A program made the translations under genes and the position numbers. The notes below the pieces were generated by a model. It was not told the origin of the DNA. It saw nothing but the letters and a program-made list of their open reading frames with translations, and searched no databases. A DNA stretch of 6,819 nucleotides from an uncultured Clostridia bacterium (GTDB taxonomy: Bacteria > Bacillota > Clostridia > Christensenellales > Aristaeellaceae): positions 1-6,819 of the forward strand of contig CAJFUU010000125.1 of assembly GCA_904420265.1 (NCBI GenBank). The letters are read 5' to 3'. Shown piece after piece: positions 1-5,586 of this stretch; within the stretch, counting starts at the first letter, position 1, and every line of letters begins with the position of its first letter.

Positions 1-3000
1 CCATGCCCGCCCACAGAAGGACAAACAGCGCGATGCTTGCGCCCCGCGGCGGATGGCAGATAAAGCGCCGGCCCACGGCCGTATTTTTGCCCAGCAAGGG
101 CGCGGCGTCCATATGCACCGCCACCGCCTGTTCGCGGCCGCCCTTGCGGCGCAGCGCCGCGAAGACGACCGGCTCCTGCGCCGCGCCGAACTTGCGCCGC
201 CGGCGTTTTGCGGGGCGCTTTGCGGCGTTTTCCCAGGCCAGGCGCTGCCTGTCCACGGCGCGGCGCGCCTTCAGCAGGCGCAACTCCTCGCGGACGTTTT
301 TCCATACCGTCCAGAAGAAGATAACCACCAGCCCCGCCGAGCCGTAAATGCCAATCCACTTCGTGGCCCAGGCGATGCCCATAAACAGCCCCGAAAGCCC
401 CAGCGGAATCAGCGAACGGGCAAAACCGTCCCGCCGCCAGCGCATCTGGCTGTAGCGGAACATAAACAGGTACATCACCATGATAAACAGCACCGCATAG
501 CTGTCGATGGTGGCGATGCGCGTCTGCGTAAAGTGCATGGAATCCACCGCCAGCAGGAACATGGCGATGCAGGAAAGGTCTGTGCGCTTGGTGAGCTGCT
601 TGACCAGCAGATACATCACCGGCAGCATGATTACGCCCATCAACGCGCCCATGAAGCGCCAGCCGAACGGCGTCATGCCAAACAGTTCAATGCCAATCAT
701 CATCAGCGTCTTGCCCAGCGGCGGGTGGGTCCATTCATAGGCGCTGTCGAATTCATCGTAGTGAATCTGCTCGTATGCCGTGCGCGCGTGGTAAATTTCG
801 TCAAAATAAGTGGAATTGAGATAGGAAGGATAGGCGGGCACGACCTCTTGCTCGTCCACGAGCAGATAGGGGTCGGAGGGCGTGACCTCCGCATCGGAGA
901 CGCTTTCCGGCTCGTCAAAGACAAAGCCCGGCTCCTCTCCCCAGACGCCATCCGCGCCAAACTCCATGACGGTATCCGCCGTATCCGCGGAAACCTCGGG
1001 CAGAGTGCTTGTGACGGAAACCACCGGCCACGGTTCGCCGTTTTCATCCAGGAAGCCCACTTCGCGCAGGCGCAGCGGCTCCATGGCGCTGCCGGCGCTG
1101 GCGGTGGAGGGCTGCACGGTGAGGCGCACGTAGCGGGCGGAATTGGTCACACGGTTTTCGCTTAGCCACAGCCAGCGGAAAATCTGCCCCTGGTCATAAG
1201 CGGCTTCGACCGGCTCCGTCCAGTTTTCGCCGTCATTGGAGAGGCTCAACGTGAAGTTTGTCGAGCAGATGCCGCCGTAATAGGTGAAGGTGAACTCGCG
1301 CTCCTCGCCAAGGTCGAACACTACCTGCTCGCCCGCCGTTGTGGAAACCCACTCAGTTTGCGGGGCCTGCGTGTCGCCCAGATTTGTGAACGCCACCACC
1401 GCATACAGCGCCGTCACCGCCGCCATGCAAAGCGCGTCGATGCGTTTAAGGCCCATCTTATACCCCTTCTCCTTTGGCGGCAAGGGCCGCTTGACGGGGC
1501 GGGGAAGCGGATATGTGCGCCTGAAGACGCATATGTCCAGCGCCGTCCAGGAAAGGAACACGGCGTTGGCGACGTTGATTATGGAGAGGGAGACGTTCAG
1601 CCAGTTTTCCGAGGCGGCGAGATGGCCGTAATTGAGTTCCGTCATGCCTCCCTGCAAAACCAGCGCTTCGTTCAAAAAGAGCGTCACCGTCAAAACCAGC
1701 GTGGACAAAAGCACGCGCCGGTCGCGGCACTGAATATAGGCCAGCAGAAGCAGGATGACCGCCGGGTAGACATAGCGCTCGTGCATCATCGGCGCAAAGG
1801 CGCTTACCAGCACGATGAGCAAGCCGCCGCATAAAAACACCTTGCGGGCGTCTTTGGACAGCGCCTGTAAAAATATTACATAAATATACGCAAAGACAAA
1901 AAGCGTCCAGGCGATATACGGCCAAACGCCCGCGTCTTCCAGCAGCGTCCAGTTCTGCCCGAGGATGACGTAGAGATTGAGGGTGTTCACCGTCATATAG
2001 CGGTAGCCCTGCGTCGCGCCGAAGAGCTTTTCGCATAGCCAGATGATGGGAGAAACCAGCGCGTCCCAAAAACCGGAAGCCTCCTGAAGACTGAACGGCA
2101 GCGAAACCAGATAGAGAATGCCTACGGCCACGCCAACGCCAGCCAGCGCCCGCAGAAGTTCACCCAGCGCGCGCTGCGGGCCGACAGAGGGATCGCGATA
2201 ACGCAATACAATGCGCACAATCATTGCCGTCAATCCCACCGGCGCGAACAAAAGCGCCTGCGGCTTGACCAGCACCGCCACGGCAAACGCCGCCAGCGAG
2301 GAAATATAGCCGCCCTCCACCATGCGCAGGGCGCATATCACCAACAAAAGCGTCAATACGGAATCAATCTGCCCCCAGGCGGCGGAATCCACCAGCACCG
2401 CCGGATTGAAGGCGTAGAAAGCGCACAAAAGCAGCGCCGCGCGGTTGCCCAGCCGTTTTTCGCAGAAGCGGTAGACCACCATCGCGCCGAGAAGGTCGCA
2501 GAAAATGGGAATCAGCTTGATGAGCACCACATGCGCCGTGGAATCGTAGGCAATACCGAAAAGATTGCGCAAAAGGGCGATGGGCGCAAGCAGGAGTATA
2601 TATCCCGGCGGGTAATCGCAGAAGTAGCCTTCGGCGTAGAAATTCAGGGGGCCGACGCTGGCCATGCGATCCGCCCAGGCCTCAAAGCAGGCGATGTCGG
2701 TATTGTAACCGCGAATTTTAGCGGCGACAATCAACCGCAGCGCCAGCGCCGCCAACAGCACGCCGCCCAACGCCCAGGGCACACGGTTCTTTTTCACCGC
2801 CAGCGGAGAACGGGCCTTGCGCGCAAAAGCGACGACCACCAGAACATAGCCGAACGCGCCCAAAAGCAGCGTTTCGGTATAGCGCTGCGGCTCCTCTGCC
2901 TGCGCGGAGGTATCGGCCGCGCCCCAATCGCCGCCATCGGCGCTTTCAGCATAGAAATTGTAAATGACATCTCCGGCTTCGGCGTCGGAAAGTTCCACCA

Positions 3001-3520
3001 GCGAAAGATTGTCAAACCAGGCTTGCCCGGTATTGAGGTTTTCATCGCCGTAACCGCCGATGCGCGCGAACACCGTAAGGGAAGTCTGCTCCGGTCCGGT
3101 GCGGCCGGTGAGGGAGAGTTCCACCCAGTCGCCGCCGGTATCGTAAACCATGTCGGAATAGACGCTCAGGCCGCTTATGGACAAATTGGCCCCGTAGCCG
3201 CTCGCCCCGATGCCCTCGGCGCGCACCATGGCGCTGATGCGGTAGACGGTGTCCGGCTCTACGGAAACATCCTGCGCCCAGCGCGCGTCGTTGACGCTTT
3301 GGCTGGACACGCTCAGGCAGCTTCCCTCTACGCCGTCGCTTTCGACCGTGAGCGTGGAAACGCCTTCTGTGGTAAACCACATGTCCTGATACCAGCCCAC
3401 GGGATAACCGGCGGCGCTGACTTCGTCTACGGAACCGTTGACAAGCAAGTTGTCGCCCTCGGCCAGCGCCGGGGACAGAATCAGCACAAACAGCAAAAGT
3501 AGCGGGACAAATCTGCGCAT
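1..3520 (-). CDS. Two-module GT-C membrane glycosyltransferase (Gpi18-like module fused to a GT39/PMT-like module), 3' end outside window
   Basis: An ATG at 3520 with an AGGAG 8 nt upstream opens a frame of 1173 codons with no stop before the window edge. Seen in order: signal peptide (1-20, ending ALA/E); CBM4/9-like beta-sandwich (about 24-178); first transmembrane pair (about 216-267); Gpi18-like GT-C motifs NTDI (273-276), DYPP (302-305), WGQID (382-386), VKPQ (418-421), MHERY (579-583). A second module starts near M689: membrane helix (699-713), discoidin (F5/8 C)-like domain (about 719-825), acidic linker, then PMT motifs FDEIYHAR (906-913; D907/E908 match the family's catalytic DE), HPPLGK (932-937), QTRIATIDS (999-1007), KWIG (1054-1057). 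GT-C enzymes move sugar from a polyprenyl-phosphate carrier at the outer membrane face; PMTs O-mannosylate proteins. Donor and acceptor are unknown here. The PMT C-terminus is missing. The fusion is certain; substrate assignment is inference. Confidence 0.9.
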   Translation of the reverse strand, partial: MRRFVPLLLLFVLILSPALAEGDNLLVNGSVDEVSAAGYPVGWYQDMWFTTEGVSTLTVESDGVEGSCLSVSSQSVNDARWAQDVSVEPDTVYRISAMVRAEGIGASGYGANLSISGLSVYSDMVYDTGGDWVELSLTGRTGPEQTSLTVFARIGGYGDENLNTGQAWFDNLSLVELSDAEAGDVIYNFYAESADGGDWGAADTSAQAEEPQRYTETLLLGAFGYVLVVVAFARKARSPLAVKKNRVPWALGGVLLAALALRLIVAAKIRGYNTDIACFEAWADRMASVGPLNFYAEGYFCDYPPGYILLLAPIALLRNLFGIAYDSTAHVVLIKLIPIFCDLLGAMVVYRFCEKRLGNRAALLLCAFYAFNPAVLVDSAAWGQIDSVLTLLLVICALRMVEGGYISSLAAFAVAVLVKPQALLFAPVGLTAMIVRIVLRYRDPSVGPQRALGELLRALAGVGVAVGILYLVSLPFSLQEASGFWDALVSPIIWLCEKLFGATQGYRYMTVNTLNLYVILGQNWTLLEDAGVWPYIAWTLFVFAYIYVIFLQALSKDARKVFLCGGLLIVLVSAFAPMMHERYVYPAVILLLLAYIQCRDRRVLLSTLVLTVTLFLNEALVLQGGMTELNYGHLAASENWLNVSLSIINVANAVFLSWTALDICVFRRTYPLPRPVKRPLPPKEKGYKMGLKRIDALCMAAVTALYAVVAFTNLGDTQAPQTEWVSTTAGEQVVFDLGEEREFTFTYYGGICSTNFTLSLSNDGENWTEPVEAAYDQGQIFRWLWLSENRVTNSARYVRLTVQPSTASAGSAMEPLRLREVGFLDENGEPWPVVSVTSTLPEVSADTADTVMEFGADGVWGEEPGFVFDEPESVSDAEVTPSDPYLLVDEQEVVPAYPSYLNSTYFDEIYHARTAYEQIHYDEFDSAYEWTHPPLGKTLMMIGIELFGMTPFGWRFMGALMGVIMLPVMYLLVKQLTKRTDLSCIAMFLLAVDSMHFTQTRIATIDSYAVLFIMVMYLFMFRYSQMRWRRDGFARSLIPLGLSGLFMGIAWATKWIGIYGSAGLVVIFFWTVWKNVREELRLLKARRAVDRQRLAWENAAKRPAKRRRRKFGAAQEPVVFAALRRKGGREQAVAVHMDAAPLLGKNTAVGRRFICHPPRGASIALFVLLWAGM
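1457..1473 (-). promoter_or_regulatory. Possible internal ribosome-binding site before an in-frame ATG (codon 689)
   Basis: Upstream of the in-frame ATG at 1456 lie AGGAG (1469-1473, 12 nt away) and AAGGGG (1463-1468, 6 nt away), both Shine-Dalgarno-like. The residues after the ATG (MGLKRID then a hydrophobic stretch) look like the N-terminal signal anchor of a free-standing PMT enzyme. The sites fall exactly at the boundary between the two glycosyltransferase modules. Either a second, shorter product starts here, or this is the remnant of a start codon from before the two genes fused. Coding constraint (PPKEKGYK) alone could also give a purine-rich stretch. Confidence 0.4.
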
Positions 3521-3528
3521 AGATGAAA

Positions 3529-3534
3529 CTCCTA
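3529..3534 (-). promoter_or_regulatory. Ribosome-binding site of the glycosyltransferase gene
   Basis: TAGGAG on the minus strand, with 8 nt between it and the ATG at 3520. This, together with the textbook signal peptide that follows at once (MRR, a run of hydrophobic residues, ALA), fixes the start of the large glycosyltransferase. Confidence 0.8.
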
Positions 3535-3541
3535 CAAAATC

Positions 3542-3547
3542 ATTGTA
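3542..3547 (-). promoter_or_regulatory. Candidate -10 box for the glycosyltransferase gene
   Basis: TACAAT on the minus strand in a locally AT-rich stretch, placing a start of transcription just before the ribosome-binding site and giving a leader of roughly 15-20 nt. No good -35 box is seen at 16-18 nt spacing (the place around 3565-3570 is instead part of an inverted repeat), so the call is weak. If right, the repeat array upstream is not part of this mRNA. Confidence 0.3.
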
Positions 3548-3566
3548 AAATCGGATCCACCCGCAG

Positions 3567-3589
3567 ACCGGGCTTGAAAAGCGCCCGGT
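3567..3589. repeat. Inverted repeat ACCGGGC/GCCCGGT upstream of the glycosyltransferase gene
   Basis: Perfect 7-bp arms with a 9-nt loop; the pairing can be extended by AAG/CTT-type pairs if two bases are allowed to bulge. It sits where a -35 element would lie relative to the TACAAT at 3542-3547. It could be an operator, or a hairpin in a longer transcript. No T-run follows on either strand, so it is not an intrinsic terminator. Confidence 0.45.
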
Positions 3590-3606
3590 ACGCGCCCTTC
3601 CGGCGG

Positions 3607-3679
3607 GGCGCTTGCCGCGGCATAAAGCCAGCCTTGCGGCCGGCGTCCGAGGCGGGGACGCGCCTGCAAGCAAAGCGCC
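3607..3679. repeat. Nested inverted repeats in GC-rich spacer
   Basis: Outer arms GGCGCTTGC (3607-3615) and GCAA plus GCGCC (3666-3669, 3675-3679) pair with a 5-nt bulge. Inside, GCGTCC (3643-3648) pairs with GGACGC (3656-3661) across a 7-nt loop. GC-rich sequence makes some such pairings likely by chance, so confidence in function is low; the arms themselves are plain in the sequence. This stretch (3590-3710) holds no credible gene. Confidence 0.35.
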
Positions 3680-3711
3680 GGGCCATAACCGGAAAGCACA
3701 GGCCCTTTTCG

Positions 3712-3903
3712 CCAGCTTCGCTTTCACAGCGCGAGGATGTTTGAAAATCCGCGGGAGGTTATCGCTCTTGCGGCTGGGAACATGCCCGGCCGCGCGAACA
3801 CGGCGAACGGCTCCGGCGGCCTGGCCTGCCTGCCGCCAAAACACGTATTTCCCTTTCCGACCGGCCTGAAGCGGGCTTCACTTTCGGCGATGACCTACCT
3901 CGG
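3712..3903. repeat. Worn repeat copies at the left edge of the array
   Basis: 3712-3758 resembles the end of the third good copy (4356-4404): both run CCrGCT, then GCGCGAGG, then GTTTGAAA, then CCGCGG and AGG; the last 30 positions match at 26. The stretch up to 3903 is too diverged to align across most of its length, but its end (CTTCACTTTCGGCGAT, about 3876-3891) matches the end of copies A and B (CTTCGCTTTTGCGAT). I read this as the tail of one decayed copy followed by another decayed copy. Confidence 0.5.
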
Positions 3904-3925
3904 GACATCGCCGCCCGTTGCCGGT

Positions 3926-3947
3926 TGCACGGCGCGAAGAACGTGCA
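3926..3947 (+). repeat. Covarying hairpin, copy A
   Basis: TGCACG (3926-3931) pairs with CGTGCA (3942-3947) around a loop containing CGAAGAA. At the two changing inner positions this copy has A-T where copies B and C have G-C, and C-G where C has T-G. Confidence 0.6.
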
Positions 3948-4090
3948 GACAACGCTACGGGGAACGCAGGGCTATGGCCGGAAGTTTCCGAACCATATAC
4001 CTTCTGCCGCATCGCAGCCCCATATCCAACTCCGCCAGCTTCGCTTTTGCGATAATCCTTCACGGGGTGTTGCTACCCAATACCGGTTGT

Positions 4091-4114
4091 GTTGTGCGTC
4101 CAAGAACGCATGGG
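4091..4114 (+). repeat. Covarying hairpin, copy B
   Basis: GTTGTGCGT (4091-4099) pairs with ACGCATGGG (4106-4114): five Watson-Crick pairs (TGCGT/ACGCA) then three G-T wobbles when read on the plus strand. Loop CCAAGA. The fifth stem position is T-A here and C-G in copies A and C. Confidence 0.55.
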
Positions 4115-4246
4115 CAGCGCTATGGGAATGCAGAGCCATGGCTGGAAGTTTCCAACCATATACCTTCTGCCGCATCGCAGCCCCATATCCAACTCCGCCA
4201 GCTTCGCTTTTGCGATGGCCCCCGCAGGACGTTGCCACCTGTCACC

Positions 4247-4274
4247 GGTTGCGTGTCGCGAAGAACGCGCAACC
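4247..4274 (+). repeat. Covarying hairpin, copy C (longest stem)
   Basis: GGTTGCGTGT (4247-4256) pairs with ACGCGCAACC (4265-4274): ten pairs with one T-G wobble on the plus strand and an 8-nt loop CGCGAAGA. On the minus strand the wobble would be an A-C mismatch, so this stem slightly favours a plus-strand RNA. Confidence 0.65.
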
Positions 4275-4403
4275 AGCGCCATGGGAAATGTAGGACCATG
4301 GCTGGAAGTTTCCGAACCTATACCTTCTGCAGCCCCACAGCCCCATATCCAACTCCGCCGGCTCTGTCTTCGCGGCGCGAGGAAGTTTGAAACCCCGCGG
4401 AAG

Positions 4404-4480
4404 GGTTGCCGGTCATTGCCAGTTTTGCAACGGGGAACGCCCGGGCCCGACAACACGCGAAAAGCGACGGCCCTGTCGGG
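4404..4480. repeat. Worn repeat start plus inverted repeats at the right edge of the array
   Basis: 4404-4440 aligns loosely with the start of copy C (GTTGCC near the start, then CC-GTT, then GAACGC), so it is probably a decayed copy. It holds GTTGC/GCAAC (4405-4409/4427-4431), itself bracketed by CCCC/GGGG (4393-4396/4432-4435). Next to it CCCGACA (4446-4452) and TGTCGGG (4474-4480) form a perfect 7-bp inverted repeat enclosing a small CGC-GAAAA-GCG hairpin. From 4481 to 4608 I see neither a gene nor a T-run terminator for yraN. Confidence 0.45.
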
Positions 4481-4608
4481 AGTATGGCCTGTGCCGCACG
4501 CGAATATTTGCGCCGTTTGCCGCGGCATTCAGAACGCCTGCATTTTTATTCTTTCCATGCGCGCGGCGGGAATCCTCTTTGCAAACGCGGCGAAAGCATG
4601 GCAAAATC

Positions 4609-4965
4609 TCAAACACAATCGCTTGCCGTGAATGCGCCTTCTATATGACGGATTTTTCCATCCAAAAGTTCGATCACGTCAAAGCGAAGTTTTGTCTCCA
4701 GCAAGCCGTTTTGTGCGGCATAGCAGGTGGCGGCGTCCAGTATGCGGCGCATTTTCAGGGGCGTAACCGCCTCGGCGGGCATGCCGAAGCGGGCGTCGCG
4801 GCGGTATTTGACCTCTACGAAAGCGGTTATATCGCCTTTTCGGGCGACGATATCCAGCTCGCCGCGGCCAAGGCGCAGGTTTCGGGCCAGGATTGCATAG
4901 CCGTCCGCCGCAAGGTAGGCGCAGGCGGCGTCTTCCGCCCGGGCGCCGACAGCCCGCGCGTTCAC
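4609..4965 (-). CDS. yraN: YraN/UPF0102 family nuclease-fold protein
   Basis: The 118-residue product has the family's usual length and motifs: an N-terminal helix (GARAEDAACAYL), then GELDIVARKGD (35-45) and FVEVKYR (49-55), which supply the E36, D38, E51 and K53 of a PD-(D/E)XK nuclease-like core, and near the end RFDVIEL and IRHIEGAF. Its biochemical role is not firmly known in the family; a nucleic-acid processing role is inferred from the fold. The start is the GTG at 4965, overlapping the rnhB stop as GTGA, with GGAGG 6 nt upstream (4972-4976) inside the end of rnhB. Translation is thus probably coupled to rnhB. The order rnhB-yraN after rplS-rbgA is standard in Firmicutes. The gene looks complete and intact. 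No clear terminator follows it. Confidence 0.93.
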   Translation of the reverse strand: MNARAVGARAEDAACAYLAADGYAILARNLRLGRGELDIVARKGDITAFVEVKYRRDARFGMPAEAVTPLKMRRILDAATCYAAQNGLLETKLRFDVIELLDGKIRHIEGAFTASDCV

Positions 4966-5585
4966 ACGCCGCCTCCGAGAATTTTGCCGATAAACGTGCG
5001 CCGGTGCGCCGGACAGGGGCCGTAGGCCCTCAGCGCCGCGATGTGTTCGGCGGTTCCGTAGCCCTTGTTGCGCGCAAAGCCGTACTGCGGATATTGCGCG
5101 TCCAGCTCCATCATATAGCGGTCGCGCTCCACCTTGGCCACGATGCTGGCTGCGCCGATCATATAGCTGAGCGCGTCGCCGTGCACAATGGGGCGCGTCT
5201 CGCCGGGCAGGCGCAGGCCGGTCACCGCGTCCACGAGAAACAGGCCCTGGAAGCCCGCCGCGCATTGCTCCATCGCCATTTTGGTGGCGCTGAGGATGTT
5301 TACCTCGTCGATGACCTCCGGGGGCACGAACGCCGTGCGCGCATAGTCCGCCGCTTCCAACAGCAGGGGATAGAGGGCCTCGCGCCGCTTTTCCGAGAGT
5401 TTTTTGGAATCGTCCACACCCGGAACCAGTTTTTCTCTGGGAATGGAGACGCACGCCGCCGTTACCGGCCCGGCCAGCGGGCCGCGGCCCACCTCGTCAA
5501 TGCCGGCGATGTGCGCCCCGCGCGCCCACAATTCCGCTTCAATCTGCGTAAGCCGCAGAAATTTTGCCTCCGCCGATTCGCGCAT
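4962..5585 (-). CDS. rnhB: Ribonuclease HII
   Basis: RNase HII cuts the RNA strand of RNA-DNA hybrids and starts removal of single ribonucleotides misplaced in DNA, using two metal ions in the cytoplasm. The 207-residue product carries the signature GIDEVGRGPLAGPV (28-41, catalytic D30 and E31), DDSKKLSEKRRE (58-69), LVDA (117-120, D119) and HGDALSYMIGAASIVAKVERDR (from 135, D137), so all four acidic catalytic residues are present. The C-terminal FIGKILGGGV is short, as in many Firmicute enzymes. The ATG at 5585 is chosen because GGAGG lies 6 nt upstream, inside the last codons of rbgA, and because the protein then starts right before the conserved core. It begins 1 nt after the rbgA stop and overlaps yraN by 4 nt, so the three form one operon. 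Confidence 0.97.
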   Translation of the reverse strand: MRESAEAKFLRLTQIEAELWARGAHIAGIDEVGRGPLAGPVTAACVSIPREKLVPGVDDSKKLSEKRREALYPLLLEAADYARTAFVPPEVIDEVNILSATKMAMEQCAAGFQGLFLVDAVTGLRLPGETRPIVHGDALSYMIGAASIVAKVERDRYMMELDAQYPQYGFARNKGYGTAEHIAALRAYGPCPAHRRTFIGKILGGGV

Positions 5586-5586
5586 A

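Larger units (their letters stand above)
3904..4403. repeat. Tandem array of three ~160-164-bp structured repeat units
   Basis: Copies A (about 3904-4066), B (about 4067-4227) and C (about 4228-4403). The marker GGAAGTTTCC falls at 3980, 4144 and 4304, giving periods of 164 and 160, neither a multiple of three. Each copy has a first hairpin (A 3926-3947, B 4091-4114, C 4247-4274) whose stem sequence differs between copies but still pairs; a second one centred on GGAAGTTTCC (A 3974-3996, B 4138-4159, C 4298-4319); and in A and B a third, TCGC-TTTT-GCGA (4041-4052, 4204-4215). A and B share 63 identical bases (3991-4053, 4154-4216). Small frames crossing the array read each copy in a different frame, so it is very unlikely to be coding. 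I do not recognise the repeat family; it may be a structured RNA, a non-coding mobile repeat, or both. Confidence 0.85.

Noticed and set aside
53..1165. Open frame of 370 codons on the plus strand
   Set aside because: It is the exact antisense of the glycosyltransferase frame (same codon phase), rich in H, R, G, A and Q as expected from mirror-image GC-rich coding, with no family motif.
1458..2069. Minus-strand frame of 203 codons overlapping the glycosyltransferase
   Set aside because: It is out of frame with the membrane segments and motifs of the real gene, and its sequence has the arginine- and histidine-rich look of a shadow frame.
2531..3502. Open frame of 323 codons on the plus strand
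   Set aside because: Also antisense to the glycosyltransferase in the same codon phase; no ribosome-binding site and no recognisable domain, whereas the minus strand reads a signal peptide and a carbohydrate-binding-like domain.
1..3520. Frameshifted pseudogene made of two broken genes
   Set aside because: The frame is open from 3520 to the window edge and both modules keep their motifs in that one frame, so the fusion appears intact.
3737..4390. Plus-strand frame of 217 codons across the repeat array
   Set aside because: The repeat copies are read in three different frames because the period is not a multiple of three; there is no spaced ribosome-binding site before the ATG.
3904..4403. 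CRISPR array
   Set aside because: Units are ~160 bp, only two share an identical part (63 bp), the rest covaries rather than being unique spacers, and no cas gene is present.
4073..4528. Minus-strand frame of 151 codons across the array
   Set aside because: Same reason: the repeat copies give unrelated peptides in successive frames, so no protein is being conserved.
3521..4608. Known large structured RNA or riboswitch (for example OLE, ROOL, GOLLD or a T-box leader)
   Set aside because: I could not match any conserved core of these classes, and tandem 160-bp repetition is not their layout. This cannot be settled without a covariance-model search.
4413..4616. Minus-strand frame of 67 codons just after yraN
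   Set aside because: GTG start without a ribosome-binding site, no homology signal I can see, and it runs into the decayed repeat sequence.
4966..5454. N-terminal extension of yraN across rnhB
   Set aside because: The extra residues are a shadow of rnhB; the GTG at 4965 gives the usual family length and a GGAGG at 6 nt.
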